Shown here: positions 52,898 through 62,095 of the stretch, piece by piece | How the letters are laid out: every line of letters starts with the position of its first letter | How positions within the stretch are numbered: position 1 is the stretch's first letter | NCBI GenBank assembly: GCA_963720375.1 | Contig: CAVRFM010000011.1 | Coordinates: forward strand, 1 to 64,000 | Source: JAPLHP01 sp963720375 | GTDB taxonomy: Bacteria; Chloroflexota; Dehalococcoidia; UBA2247; RBG-13-53-26 | Length of the DNA stretch: 64,000 nt | Reading direction: 5' to 3' | Notes under the pieces: generated by a model | The model's database searches: none | What the model was told of the DNA's origin: nothing | What the model saw: only the letters and a program-made list of their open reading frames with translations | Program-made: the position numbers and the translations under genes

Positions 52898-53707
52898 ATG
52901 AGGACCATCAAACGACAGATACTTGCTTCAACCCACGTTGACCTCCACGGCGACCAGATTCCTAGAGAACAATTGGAGCAGTTGTTTGAGCAGATGCGAG
53001 ATCCTTGGATATTGACCTCGGAACACAACCAAGCTAAGCCTCCGATAGCTCGGTCGTACAATAAGGAACTCTCTCAACTCGATGATGGCGAGTGGGCAAT
53101 CCGCGTGGACATCGATGTCTTCGATGAAGTCGCATTTGCCAAGTATGGTGGTTTCAGCATCGCTTATTTCCGCCGTCGTCGCACAATCAATCCGCAGCGT
53201 CAGCCTGAGGTTGAGGTTATGTACAACCCTGATGTCTTCACGGACGATGAGATCGGAGATATTATCGCTCTTTCGACTAAAGACCTTCAGATCGACGGCC
53301 GCGAGTTGGTCCAGAAAGCATTGGAAATACCGCTGATCCTTATCGTGAAATTTGCGGTCGTTGCCTACTTTGCTGCGTTCTTCGGGGCTATGGGAACAGA
53401 GACCTGGAAGTACCTTCGCCAGAGGATCAAGGTGCTAGCTGAGCGAAAACGACAGCAGAGCCAGAAGGCTCTCACTTGTCACTTCATTTTTCCCATGCAA
53501 TATCAGGGACGCACTATCGAAGTACTAGCTGAAGTGCCCGTGGACAGTTTCCCTCTTCTTGAGATTGGCGAGGTATCTACCATTATTGACCTCGATGTGT
53601 ACACCAAAGGAAAGCGGGTACAGAAAGTCGCCATCCGATTCGACGCCGAAACGAAACGATGGGCCCTTGCCTACTGTATCTCGGACGATGGCTCAGTAAT
53701 TACATAG
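52898..53707 (+). CDS. hypothetical membrane-associated protein
   Basis: ATG 52898 (MRTIKRQILASTHVDLHG) follows GGATGGAGG. The 269-residue protein begins with HVDLHGDQIPREQLEQLFEQ, has a central hydrophobic helix (LILIVKFAVVAYFAAFFGAM), a basic coiled segment (KVLAERKRQQSQK) and a C-terminal beta-rich domain. No family is recognised. It opens the acquired-looking block between mscL and recO; a defence or stress role is possible but unsupported. Confidence 0.6.
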   Translation: MRTIKRQILASTHVDLHGDQIPREQLEQLFEQMRDPWILTSEHNQAKPPIARSYNKELSQLDDGEWAIRVDIDVFDEVAFAKYGGFSIAYFRRRRTINPQRQPEVEVMYNPDVFTDDEIGDIIALSTKDLQIDGRELVQKALEIPLILIVKFAVVAYFAAFFGAMGTETWKYLRQRIKVLAERKRQQSQKALTCHFIFPMQYQGRTIEVLAEVPVDSFPLLEIGEVSTIIDLDVYTKGKRVQKVAIRFDAETKRWALAYCISDDGSVIT

Positions 53708-53836
53708 GAATGACAGGGAGAGCGCGCTCTGATAAGTCATTCCAGTCCGACGCCGGGGCCAGGAGTCAACTTAAGTGAACTTGGTTCCAGCCTAGCGCGG
53801 CTGGTTTTGGTTATTAGGCCAGATAGGAGGACATGA

Positions 53837-54502
53837 ATGGTGATGCACGACAAGAAGTTCGTGTATAGATATATGCCAGTTCATAGGCTCTGGCAGATTC
53901 TTTCAACTGCCCGCCTCTATTTTCTTCGCAACAGCAAATGGGATGATCCCTTCGAGGGTTTTCTTCTGAGAAAGTACTGCAAAACGATGAAGAAGAACTT
54001 CACCCTGCTAAACGCAGAAAAGTATTTTCTCTGCTGTACTACAAAGCGTGAACGTGACCACTTCTGGCGCAACTACACCCCTAACAAAGACGGTGTATCG
54101 ATTAAACTCAACCTAGATGTGCTACGAGCAAGTGACCCTCGTATTCTTTGCCAGACAATCGAATACCCGGAACGGAGCGTCATACAGGAGTTGCTGCGGC
54201 AGATTACTAATGGGAAATGGCCCTCGAGCGATGTGACGAAATTACTTTTCATAAAGCGTTTTGCGTTCCGGGACGAGGGTGAGTTCCGCCTGATGATTCA
54301 AGACAAGTCCAACCGGGATGAGGTGTTGGCGATCGATGTCGAGCCAGGCAGAATCATCGAGCGTATCCTGTTTGACCCCCGAATGGACCCCGACACGTTC
54401 AAGGTGCACAGGGAGTTCATACACGATCGTTTTGGAGGCTATGCCGTCGCACATTCGCAGCTATATAACCCGGAGAGATCATTTCCGGAGAAACTGGCCT
54501 AA
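53837..54502 (+). CDS. DUF2971 family protein
   Basis: ATAGGAGG precedes ATG 53837. FVYRYMPVHRLWQILST, LYFLRNSKWDDPFEG and the later FLCCTTKRERDHFWRNYTP with KDGVSIKL are the conserved blocks of DUF2971, a family often found in defence islands and mobile elements. Length 221 is normal. Its stop codon lies inside an attC-like site (54497-54555), the arrangement of an integron cassette gene. Confidence 0.8.
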   Translation: MVMHDKKFVYRYMPVHRLWQILSTARLYFLRNSKWDDPFEGFLLRKYCKTMKKNFTLLNAEKYFLCCTTKRERDHFWRNYTPNKDGVSIKLNLDVLRASDPRILCQTIEYPERSVIQELLRQITNGKWPSSDVTKLLFIKRFAFRDEGEFRLMIQDKSNRDEVLAIDVEPGRIIERILFDPRMDPDTFKVHREFIHDRFGGYAVAHSQLYNPERSFPEKLA

Positions 54503-54555
54503 CTAGTCGCTCCACTCGACATTCTGCTTCACGGCGGTGAGTGGCACCGTTGGGC
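54497..54555 (+). mobile_element. integron attC-like recombination site 1
   Basis: GCCTAAC (54497-54503) fits the R'' core RYYYAAC and GTTGGGC (54549-54555) fits R' GTTRRRY. Between them CCACTC and GAGTGG form the inner inverted arms. Total length is 59 bp, a classic attC length. It overlaps the stop of the DUF2971 gene. Confidence 0.55.
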
Positions 54556-54660
54556 CCTTCGGGCAAAAAGAGCTATTTTGGCAATGTAGGGATACAACTG
54601 TGAAAAGAGTCTTGCTATTGTTGTCTAAAGGCGTTGAGCGTCACTAGAATAGGAGGAATC

Positions 54661-55095
54661 ATGGGAATTCTCGCTGACATTTTCGTCACCAGTCCAGAGC
54701 ATGCACTCAAATACGAAGAATTCGTTCGTGAAGGAAATGTGCTGCCACCCAAACTATATGAGCGTGTACAGTACACGAACTTCACAGACCTCGAATTCGG
54801 AACGCTGTGGGCAATCCTCAAAAATGAGGACTGGGATGTAAAACATCATATGCTCGAACACATTGCGTTTGGCGAAGGAAATGAAACATGGCTTTTCCGC
54901 TTTCCCGACGAGTTGGTCGAGATACTTACAGCAATGGACCAACCTACCCTAAGCCGGGCAGCTGTCACGTGGCGCAAGACAGAAGAACTATCTTACGGTG
55001 ATGAAGATCTTACGCCTGTAATTGCTGATCTTAAGCGACTGGCCATGTTGGCTAAGTCAACAGGTAAAGGCATGTATTTGTGGGGATCGCTTTGA
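54661..55095 (+). CDS. hypothetical protein
   Basis: ATG 54661 (MGILADIFVTSPEHALKYEE) has AGGAGGAAT upstream. The 144-residue product has no recognised catalytic motif; its N-terminus resembles small uncharacterised proteins carried in integron cassettes. It is flanked by attC-like sites on both sides (54497-54555, 55103-55171), so it occupies exactly one cassette. Confidence 0.65.
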   Translation: MGILADIFVTSPEHALKYEEFVREGNVLPPKLYERVQYTNFTDLEFGTLWAILKNEDWDVKHHMLEHIAFGEGNETWLFRFPDELVEILTAMDQPTLSRAAVTWRKTEELSYGDEDLTPVIADLKRLAMLAKSTGKGMYLWGSL

Positions 55096-55102
55096 GGTAC
55101 CT

Positions 55103-55171
55103 GCCCAACCCGGCGGTCAACACGGACGCTGTGCAAAAAGCCATGCAGCGCCGGTTGCCTCTACGTTAGGG
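55103..55171 (+). mobile_element. integron attC-like recombination site 2
   Basis: GCCCAAC (55103-55109) and GTTAGGG (55165-55171) are the outer cores; the last base of R' departs from the GTTRRRY rule. CCGGCG pairs with CGCCGG inside, and GGACGCTGTGCAAAAAGCC with ATGCAGCGCCGG is the usual inner stem of many attC sites. It starts 8 bp after the stop of the preceding gene. Confidence 0.65.
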
Positions 55172-55203
55172 CCGACTGCACGCTGAGCCGCTGTCTTCGC
55201 TAG

Positions 55204-55794
55204 ATGGCCGGATACTCTATGAAACGCAGCTTAGATGAGGCCAGACTTCTGTATGTGACCAATCGCAGGGAATGGCGCGATTGGTTCGAGAAGCACTATA
55301 AGTCTGAGAAAGAAGTGTGGCTGGTGTACTACAAGAAGCATACCGGAAGGCCGCGCATTCCTTACAACGACGCAGTTGAAGAAGCGCTTTGCTTTGGCTG
55401 GATCGACAGCACTGTCAGGCGCATTGATGAGGACAGATTCGCCCAAAGGTTCTCTTTGAGAAACCCCAGGACCCCGTACTCGCAATCGAATATGGAACGG
55501 CTAAGGGAGCTTGTCAGGCAGGGCAAAGTCGTCGATGAAGTGCTGGCAACCTTGGGGGATTTTGTGGGAGACCAGTTTGAGGTACCACCGGACATTCTCG
55601 ATGCTATCAAGGCAAACAAGGAAGCCTGGGAAAACTTTCAAGGGTTATCACAGCCATACATACGAATCCGCATTGCGTTCATAGACGGGGCCCGCAACAG
55701 GCCCCAGGAGTTCAAGAAGCGCCTGAGGTACTTCATCGAGATGACCGGGAAGAACAGGCAATTTGGGTTTGGTGGCATTGAGAAGTATTTTTGA
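55204..55794 (+). CDS. YdeI/OmpD-associated family protein
   Basis: Motifs WRDWFEKHYKSEKEVWLVYY, YNDAVEEALCFGWIDSTVRR and FAQRFSLRNPRTPYSQSN are the conserved core of the YdeI/bacteriocin-protection family; length about 190 is typical. ATG 55204 or 55219 (MKRSLDEARLLYV); neither has a ribosome site. It starts shortly after attC-like site 2 and could be the next cassette gene, but no attC follows it. The methyltransferase gene begins 18 bp downstream. Confidence 0.82.
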   Translation: MAGYSMKRSLDEARLLYVTNRREWRDWFEKHYKSEKEVWLVYYKKHTGRPRIPYNDAVEEALCFGWIDSTVRRIDEDRFAQRFSLRNPRTPYSQSNMERLRELVRQGKVVDEVLATLGDFVGDQFEVPPDILDAIKANKEAWENFQGLSQPYIRIRIAFIDGARNRPQEFKKRLRYFIEMTGKNRQFGFGGIEKYF

Positions 55795-55812
55795 ATAGAA
55801 GGACAAAACGAC

Positions 55813-56577
55813 ATGAAACAGTGGTATGAAGAGTTGTTTGTAAACTACGGAAAGAAATACGATAACGAGAGTTTCGCTCAAGGGACCGTCGGAGAGTGTG
55901 ACTTTATTGAAAAAGAAATCGGATATAACAAGGCAACAAGAATTCTGGATATAGGATGCGGCACCGGCAGACATTCAATTGAGTTAGCCAGGAGAGGGTA
56001 TATCGTTGTCGGAATTGATTTATCAGAATCGCTTTTGAAACGGGCAAAAGAAAAAGCATCTGAGCGAAAGCTGCAAATCGTTTTTCAGAAACATGACGCG
56101 AGAGACCTTCCTTTTTTGCATGAATTTGATTTGGTCATCATGCTATGTGAAGGCGCATTCCCGTTGATGGAAACCGACGAAATGAATTTTCAAATTCTCC
56201 AGAATGCCGCCAATGCCTTAAAACCAAAAGGGAAATTGATATTTTCTACCTTGAACGGTTTGTTCCCTCTATTTCATTCCGTCAAAGAATTCCTCGATTC
56301 AGAGACAAAAGAAGGGAATGCGAAATGCGGCAGTCTTTCATTTGATCTGATGACTTTCCGGGAGCATAGCACCTTAGATGTTGAAGATGATCTTGGGAAC
56401 AAAAAGGAACTGCAATGCAATGAAAGGTATTATGTGCCATCCGAAATAACCTGGCTATTAAGAACACTAGATTTTAGAACTGTTGATATTTACGGTGCGA
56501 AGCTTGGCGCTTTCAGTCGAAACGATAAATTAGCAACCGAAGATTTTGAAATGCTGGTAATAGCGGAAAAACAATGA
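55813..56577 (+). CDS. class I SAM-dependent methyltransferase
   Basis: MKQWYEELFVNYGKKYDNES leads to the SAM motif ILDIGCGTGRHSIELARRGY, then VVGIDLSESLL and HDARDLPF. All class I motifs are present in 254 residues. The gene is clearly more AT-rich than its surroundings (frequent AAA, ATT, GAA codons), a sign of recent transfer. It has GAAGGACAAAACG before the ATG. The acceptor substrate is unknown. Confidence 0.87.
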   Translation: MKQWYEELFVNYGKKYDNESFAQGTVGECDFIEKEIGYNKATRILDIGCGTGRHSIELARRGYIVVGIDLSESLLKRAKEKASERKLQIVFQKHDARDLPFLHEFDLVIMLCEGAFPLMETDEMNFQILQNAANALKPKGKLIFSTLNGLFPLFHSVKEFLDSETKEGNAKCGSLSFDLMTFREHSTLDVEDDLGNKKELQCNERYYVPSEITWLLRTLDFRTVDIYGAKLGAFSRNDKLATEDFEMLVIAEKQ

Positions 56578-56689
56578 GTCCTCACGTGTCTTGGTAGGGG
56601 TGGTGCGATCGTATGATCACCGCTGTTCCTCACCGGCATTTGATCAGTGGCAATTATCTCCCGTCGGTCAGCGGTGCTAGAATGTAGCC

Positions 56690-57478
56690 ATGCCAGGACT
56701 GTACAAGACCGAGGGTATCGTGTTGAAGCATTCCTACATAGGAGAGGCCGATACGGTGCTCGTAGTATATACGCCATTCCTGGGCAAGCTGAGAGCTGTT
56801 GCCAGAGGGGTGAGGCGGACCAAGAGCAGGCTGGCCGGTCACGTGGAACCGCTGACACACTGCTCCATGATGCTGGCTGAAGGACGGGACCTGGACATTG
56901 TGTCCGGATGCGAGACCGTGGATGCTTTTATGTCTCTGAGATCCGATCTGTGGCTCCTGTCCTGTGGTCTGTATGCGGCTGAGTTGACCGACCGGCTCGG
57001 TGCTGAAGGCGCTGAAAACCGGCCCCTTTTCCTGCTTCTCTTGAACACTTTACGATCGCTTTCCGGTGGTGTCGACCCGAACCTGGTCCTCCGTTACTTC
57101 GAACTTCGCTCGGTGGCCTGCTCGGGTTACCTCCCGGAGCTATGGAAGTGTGTTTCCTGCCAACACAGCTTAAAGGCAACAACAAACTTCTTCAGTGCGC
57201 CTGCCGGAGGGGTGTTGTGCCCTGATTGCGGGATGGCTGACCGCTCCGCCCGGGCCATTTCTCCGGACGCCATCAAGCTGCTGCGCTTCTTCAGCCAAAA
57301 TGATTACCCGGTAATAAAGAGGTTGAAGCTTAAGGCAAACCTGGCGAAGGAAACCGAGGAGTTGATGCAGGTCTACCTTGCCTGCGTCCTTGATCAGGAG
57401 GTCAAATCTGCCAGGTGGCTGCGTCAATTGCGTGTCAGCGAAGAAAAGAAACCGGAGGGTGCCAGGAAACCGCAGTAA
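56690..57478 (+). CDS. recO: DNA repair protein RecO
   Basis: The N-terminal OB-fold (LYKTEGIVLKHSYIGEADTV, LGKLRAVARGVRRTKSR) and the helical C-terminal part with CVSCQHSL...LCPDCG zinc motif are typical. The 262-residue length is normal. RecO loads RecA at gaps with RecR. No ribosome site is obvious before ATG 56690. It converges with pheT. Confidence 0.95.
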   Translation: MPGLYKTEGIVLKHSYIGEADTVLVVYTPFLGKLRAVARGVRRTKSRLAGHVEPLTHCSMMLAEGRDLDIVSGCETVDAFMSLRSDLWLLSCGLYAAELTDRLGAEGAENRPLFLLLLNTLRSLSGGVDPNLVLRYFELRSVACSGYLPELWKCVSCQHSLKATTNFFSAPAGGVLCPDCGMADRSARAISPDAIKLLRFFSQNDYPVIKRLKLKANLAKETEELMQVYLACVLDQEVKSARWLRQLRVSEEKKPEGARKPQ

Positions 57479-57508
57479 TTGCCGGACTGCACTCGAAGCA
57501 GGTTAAGA

Positions 57509-59908
57509 TCAGACGCGCAGGGTAGCTCCCACTTCCTGGGTGAGTTTAGAGAGGATGTCCTTCTCTACAATTTCCATCTCTTCGTCGGTTAGAGTATGGG
57601 TGGATGACTGGTAGTCTATCCTGAAAGCCAATGATTTCTTGCCCGGAGGCACCTGCTTTCCGGTGTAGAGGTCGAAGAGAGTAATGTGGCTCACCAGCGG
57701 TAAGCCACGGCTGCGTATGATGTCCTCTACCTTCTTGGCGGGCACTGCCACATCCACTACTATGGCAAGATCTCTCACAGATCGCGGGAAGCGGGACAGA
57801 GGACTGTATTTGCCTCTTAGTTTGTTGCAGGAGAGCAATCTGTCTATATCAAGTTCGAAGATGGCTACCGGCTGGGGAAGGAGGTCAAAGCTCCCGGCCA
57901 CTCCGGGGTGTACTTCTCCAACAATCCCTACCGCAGTATGATCGATCAGGATTTTCGCTATTCTGCCGGGGTGGAGACTTGCCTCAGTACTTGCCTCAAA
58001 ATCCGCCTCCGCTCCCAATCTCCTCAGTACGGCCTCCACCACTCCCTTCGCATCAAATAGATCAAGCTGTCCCTTTTCACCGAGCCACGAGGGTTCACTG
58101 CGGGGACCGCTCAGCACTCCGGCCAGGATTTCCCTTTCCTCAGGCAGATCGCTTCCTCTGGCAAAGAATACCTTGCCGATCTCGAAGAATCTGAGACTGC
58201 CATCTTCGTGTTTCTGGTTCGCTGCCAGAATCCCCAGAAGTCCGGGGCGCAGGCTGGTGCGGAGATACTCCTGCTCCATACTCAAGGGATTGGCGATCTG
58301 TACAGGTTGTCCCACAGAGGTTATCCTGGCCAGCCTGTCATGGCTGGTCAGTGAATACGTAATCGCTTCCTGAAATCCGCAACCCACCATCATGTCCCGC
58401 AGGTCTTCCCTGAAGGTGAGCGTGGGGTTGGGCTGTTGCCGGGGCAACTGGCTGCTGAGTGTGGTGGTGGGGATGGAGTCATAGCCGATGATACGGGCCA
58501 GCTCTTCAACTATGTCGGCAGCCCTGTTCACGTCCATGCGCCAGTAAGGCACGGCTATTTTCATTTCTTCCGGTGAGTCTGCCGGTTGGCACTGGAACCC
58601 GAGTGATGTGAGTATCTCGATGATTTGTTCACGCTTCAGTTCTACACCCAACAGGCGTTTCACCCAGGAAGTATGGAATATGATTGGCTCTCTCTCTTTT
58701 TTGCCGGGGTAAACATCGATGATGCCCCTGGCGGCTTTCCCGCCGGCCAGCTCCACTATCAATTGAGTGGCCCGCTTCAATGCCGGCAGGGTGAGTTCAG
58801 GGCTGATCCCTCTTTCGAACCGGATGGAGGCCTCACTGCGCAGTTTCAGGTTTGCCGAGGTGCGCCGGATGCTTATGGGATGAAAATTCGCTGATTCCAG
58901 CAACACCGATTTGGTTATGTCGATGACCTCGCTGTCGACGCCGCCCATCACTCCGGCAACGGCTACAGGGATCTTGCTGTCGGCGATAACCAGTGTGTCC
59001 GGGTTAAGGACGCGGTCCACACCGTCAAGGCTGGTCAGCTTTTCTCCTTGTGAAGCGCGGCGGACTACTATCTTTTTCTCTCCGATTTGACGGAAGTCAA
59101 AGGCGTGGAGCGGCTGCCCGTACTCCAGCATGACATAGTTGGTGATATCCACAATGTTATTTATCGGCCGCATACCGCAGGCAATCAGTCTCTGCTGCAT
59201 CCAGGGTGGTGAGGGGGCTACCCTGACATCTTCAATCAGGCTGGCGCAGTAACGGCGGCACAGTTCAGCATCGATAATCTCCACCGAGACGAGCTGCTCT
59301 ATGGCCGGCCCTTCCTCAGTGTACTTGGAGGGTGGCAGCTTTACCTCCTGCTTGATGAAAGCAGCCACCTCCCTGGCTATACCTATCACCGAAAGGCAGT
59401 CGGGACGGTTCGGGGTGATCTCCAGGTCCAGGATAGCGTCACCGAGGTAGTCGGCCAGCGGAATACCCAGCGGAGCCTCCGGCGGGAGTATCAGGATGCC
59501 TTCGTGGTTGTCAGAGATACCCAGTTCTTTCTCGGAGCAGGCCATACCTTCAGAGGCCGTGCCTCTTATCACGGCCGGTTTAAGTCGAAAGATTTCTCCT
59601 GTATGGCCGTCGATAAGTTGGGCTCCCATCTGCGCAAATGGCACCTTATTGCCCACCTGGATATTGGGTGCGCCGCATACCACTGTGGAGTGGCCCTTCC
59701 CGAAGTCTATGGTGGCCAGCCTGAGACGGTCGGCATTGGGGTGGGGTTCGATAGCAATTATCTGCCCTACCAGGATTTTGTCCCAGGCCCTGCCGGTAGA
59801 CTCGATACTCCCGACCTCAATCCCGGACATGGTCAACTTATCTGCCAGTTCCTTCAAAGGCAGGGAGTTATTGATGAACTCTCGAAGCCAGTTAAGCGAA
59901 ATCTTCAT
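57509..59908 (-). CDS. pheT: phenylalanyl-tRNA synthetase beta subunit
   Basis: A 799-residue bacterial-type beta chain. It has MKISLNWLREFINNSLPL, the EMAP-like tRNA-binding domain (about 40-150, HPNADRLRLATIDFG), B3/B4 editing domain (NIVDITNYVMLEYGQPLHAF), B5 domain, catalytic-like core and the C-terminal anticodon-binding FDX-ACB domain (SRFPRSVRDLAIVVD). It follows pheS with about 37 bp spacing on the minus strand and works as alpha2-beta2. Confidence 0.98.
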   Translation of the reverse strand: MKISLNWLREFINNSLPLKELADKLTMSGIEVGSIESTGRAWDKILVGQIIAIEPHPNADRLRLATIDFGKGHSTVVCGAPNIQVGNKVPFAQMGAQLIDGHTGEIFRLKPAVIRGTASEGMACSEKELGISDNHEGILILPPEAPLGIPLADYLGDAILDLEITPNRPDCLSVIGIAREVAAFIKQEVKLPPSKYTEEGPAIEQLVSVEIIDAELCRRYCASLIEDVRVAPSPPWMQQRLIACGMRPINNIVDITNYVMLEYGQPLHAFDFRQIGEKKIVVRRASQGEKLTSLDGVDRVLNPDTLVIADSKIPVAVAGVMGGVDSEVIDITKSVLLESANFHPISIRRTSANLKLRSEASIRFERGISPELTLPALKRATQLIVELAGGKAARGIIDVYPGKKEREPIIFHTSWVKRLLGVELKREQIIEILTSLGFQCQPADSPEEMKIAVPYWRMDVNRAADIVEELARIIGYDSIPTTTLSSQLPRQQPNPTLTFREDLRDMMVGCGFQEAITYSLTSHDRLARITSVGQPVQIANPLSMEQEYLRTSLRPGLLGILAANQKHEDGSLRFFEIGKVFFARGSDLPEEREILAGVLSGPRSEPSWLGEKGQLDLFDAKGVVEAVLRRLGAEADFEASTEASLHPGRIAKILIDHTAVGIVGEVHPGVAGSFDLLPQPVAIFELDIDRLLSCNKLRGKYSPLSRFPRSVRDLAIVVDVAVPAKKVEDIIRSRGLPLVSHITLFDLYTGKQVPPGKKSLAFRIDYQSSTHTLTDEEMEIVEKDILSKLTQEVGATLRV

Positions 59909-59945
59909 CCGTATTCGTCACTTTCGCAGGAGACTCCTCCTCCGG

Positions 59946-60980
59946 TCAGAACTGTCTCAAGAAGCGGAGGTCATTACCATAGAAGAGGCGGATATCGTCA
60001 ATGCCGTATCTGAGCAGGGGAATACGTTCCACCCCCATACCGAAGGCGAACCCGGTATAAACCTCGGGGTCGTAGTTTACCCTTTTCAAGACCTCTGGGT
60101 GAACCATTCCGGCGCCCAGAATCTCGATCCAGCCGGTGTTTTTGCATAGTGAGCAGCCGGCCCCCTGGCACATGAAACAGTCTATGGCCATCTCTACGCC
60201 CGGCTCAACGAAGGGGAAGTAATCGCAGCGGAAGCGTGCCTTCCGGCTTTCTCCGAAGAGGCGGCGGGCGAACTCAAAGAGTGTCCCCTTAAGATCGCTC
60301 ATAGTTATGTCACGGTCGATGGCCAGGCCCTCAACCTGATAGAACATGGACTCGTGGGTGGCGTCAGTGGCCTCATATCGATATACCCTGCCCGGCATCA
60401 AGGCCCTTATGGGCGGGCGTGTCTTTTCCATGAGCCTGATCTGCATTGGAGAGGTATGGGTGCGCAGCAGCCTGGACCTCTCACCGCCTTCGGTGTCTAT
60501 CCAGAATGTAGCCCACATGTCGCGTGCCGGATGGTCCTGGGGAATATTCAATGCCTCGAAATTGTAGTAATCCCACTCCACCTCAGGCCCTTCGACTATC
60601 TGGAACCCCATGGAAACGAAGACATTGCATATCTCCCGGAGTGTCTTGGTGACGGGGTGGAGGCGGCCGAGGGAAACCGGGTAACCGGGCAGCGTGATAT
60701 CAATGCGGGTTTGCTCCAGGGTAGCGGCCAGGTCTTTGCCCTTGAGAGCCTCTTCCTTCCGTTTGAGGTCAGCTTCCAGCAGTACCTTGGTCTGGTTGGC
60801 TATGGCTCCGGTTGTGCGCCGTTCATCAACCGGAAGCTCGCCCAATCCTCTCAAGATAGTGGTGAGCGAGCCCTTTCTTCCCAGGTAACGAACTCGCCAC
60901 TTCTCAAGTTCCTCAAGGTTGTCTATGCTGCCGAGCTCGGTAACTGCCTTAGCCTTGAGGTCTTCAAGCTCCTTGAGCAT
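59946..60980 (-). CDS. pheS: phenylalanyl-tRNA synthetase alpha subunit
   Basis: A 344-residue class II synthetase alpha chain. The N-terminal coiled coil leads to LGRLHPVTKTLREICNVFVS, then motif 2 region YRYEATDATHESMFYQVEG and motif 3 GFAFGMGVERIPLLRYGI. A cysteine-rich insert CFMCQGAGCSLCKNTGW is seen, as in many PheS with zinc-like knuckles. The ATG lies 4 bp after the rplT stop, so translation is coupled. Confidence 0.98.
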   Translation of the reverse strand: MLKELEDLKAKAVTELGSIDNLEELEKWRVRYLGRKGSLTTILRGLGELPVDERRTTGAIANQTKVLLEADLKRKEEALKGKDLAATLEQTRIDITLPGYPVSLGRLHPVTKTLREICNVFVSMGFQIVEGPEVEWDYYNFEALNIPQDHPARDMWATFWIDTEGGERSRLLRTHTSPMQIRLMEKTRPPIRALMPGRVYRYEATDATHESMFYQVEGLAIDRDITMSDLKGTLFEFARRLFGESRKARFRCDYFPFVEPGVEMAIDCFMCQGAGCSLCKNTGWIEILGAGMVHPEVLKRVNYDPEVYTGFAFGMGVERIPLLRYGIDDIRLFYGNDLRFLRQF

Positions 60981-60984
60981 TGAA

Positions 60985-61347
60985 TTACTTGCCTGTGTTC
61001 TCTCCCTTAGCTGTTGCTACCAACTGAGAGAAGGCAGCGGGGTCCTGGATGGCTACGTCGGCGAGCATCTTGCGGTTAACTTCCACCTGTGCCTTCCTCA
61101 GACCACTCATGAACTGGGAATAGGAGAGTCCGCCCTGCCGGGCGGCGGCATTGATGCGGATGATCCAGAGCCGTCGCATGTCTCCCTTGCGCTCCCGCCG
61201 GTGGCGGTAGGCATAGCTGAGGGAATGGAGCATGGATTCATGGGCCCGGCTATAGAGGGAATGTTTACTTGCCCGGTGCCCCTTGGTCAGCTCCAATAGC
61301 TTCTTATGGCGACGCCGGGTAACTACTCCACCTTTGACTCGTGGCAA
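60985..61347 (-). CDS. rplT: 50S ribosomal protein L20
   Basis: PRVKGGVVTRRRHKKLLELT, RERKGDMRRLWIIRINAAAR and GLSYSQFMSGL are diagnostic; 120 residues. Initiation is at TTG 61347 with GGAGG upstream. It binds 23S rRNA early in 50S assembly and in other bacteria represses its own operon. Confidence 0.98.
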   Translation of the reverse strand: MPRVKGGVVTRRRHKKLLELTKGHRASKHSLYSRAHESMLHSLSYAYRHRRERKGDMRRLWIIRINAAARQGGLSYSQFMSGLRKAQVEVNRKMLADVAIQDPAAFSQLVATAKGENTGK

Positions 61348-61359
61348 TTGGGGCCTCCT

Positions 61360-61557
61360 TTATGCGTAGGGCAAAAGCTGTTTTATTCTGCGTCTATTGG
61401 TGGGATTAAGAACCACTTTCACCGCATACCCCCGCTTAACGCGGGGTGATTTATGGCTTCGGAGATGGCTCTTGCCTACCTTGGAATGCATGATTTTGCC
61501 GCTTCCGGTAACGTGAAAACGGCGCTGGGCCGATTTATGTGTCCTGATCTTGGGCAC
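61360..61557 (-). CDS. rpmI: 50S ribosomal protein L35
   Basis: PKIRTHKSAQRRFHVTGSGK and the basic C-terminus are typical; 65 residues. It begins with GTG 61557 and overlaps the 3' end of infC by 23 bp, indicating translational coupling. Confidence 0.97.
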   Translation of the reverse strand: MPKIRTHKSAQRRFHVTGSGKIMHSKVGKSHLRSHKSPRVKRGYAVKVVLNPTNRRRIKQLLPYA

Positions 61558-62095
61558 TAGAAACCTCCGCTGATGTCTTTTTGATAACCTTGGGTGGTGA
61601 GAAGATAAGACTCAGGCTCCTCTCCTCCACCAGTAAGGGCTGGTCAAGTACAGCCTTATCTTTAAGATCGTGCAATACCTGCTCCAGTATCTTCTTACCC
61701 AACTCAGGTCGGGTAACCTCTCTGCCTCTAAAGATAACCGTCACCTTAACTTTGTCGCCCTCGGCGAGCAGACGCTCAATCAACCGGATCTTGGACTCCA
61801 GGTCATGGCCGTCGATCCTGGGCCTGAGGCGGAGTTCCCTCAGAATGGAAGACCTTCGTCCTTTTCTTCCCTCCCGCTCCTTCTTGGTCAGCTCATACTT
61901 ATACTTTCCATAATCCAGAACGCGACATACCGGCGGTACGGCGCTTGCTGCAACCTCCACCAGGTCCAGATCATGGTCTCTGGCCAACTGGATAGCCTGG
62001 CGGAGGGGCATAACATTCAGCTTTTCGCCGTTTTCCCCGATTACCAGGACCTCCTTGGCCCTGATCCACTCGTTGATCCTGAGTTCTTTGACTAT
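61535..62095 (-). CDS. infC: translation initiation factor IF-3, apparent AUA start
   Basis: The N-domain is LRINEWIRAKEVLVIGENGE, then MPLRQAIQLARDHDLDLVEV, CRVLDYGKYKYELTKK and the C-domain LRPRIDGHDLESKIRLIERL with VTVIFRGREVTRPELGK. An ATG at 62011 would remove 28 conserved residues. In frame upstream, the only codon before a TAG (62102-62104) that can act as a start is ATA at 62093-62095, behind GGGGGATTAGCAGGAT. infC is known to use rare start codons (AUU in E. coli) for self-control by IF-3, so AUA fits. It would give 186 residues. First gene of the infC-rpmI-rplT-pheS-pheT run. Confidence 0.93.
   Translation of the reverse strand: MVKELRINEWIRAKEVLVIGENGEKLNVMPLRQAIQLARDHDLDLVEVAASAVPPVCRVLDYGKYKYELTKKEREGRKGRRSSILRELRLRPRIDGHDLESKIRLIERLLAEGDKVKVTVIFRGREVTRPELGKKILEQVLHDLKDKAVLDQPLLVEERSLSLIFSPPKVIKKTSAEVSSAQDQDT

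Noticed and set aside
53708..53836. A third attC-like site between the first two genes of the acquired block
   Set aside because: No pair of RYYYAAC and GTTRRRY cores with matching inner arms could be found.
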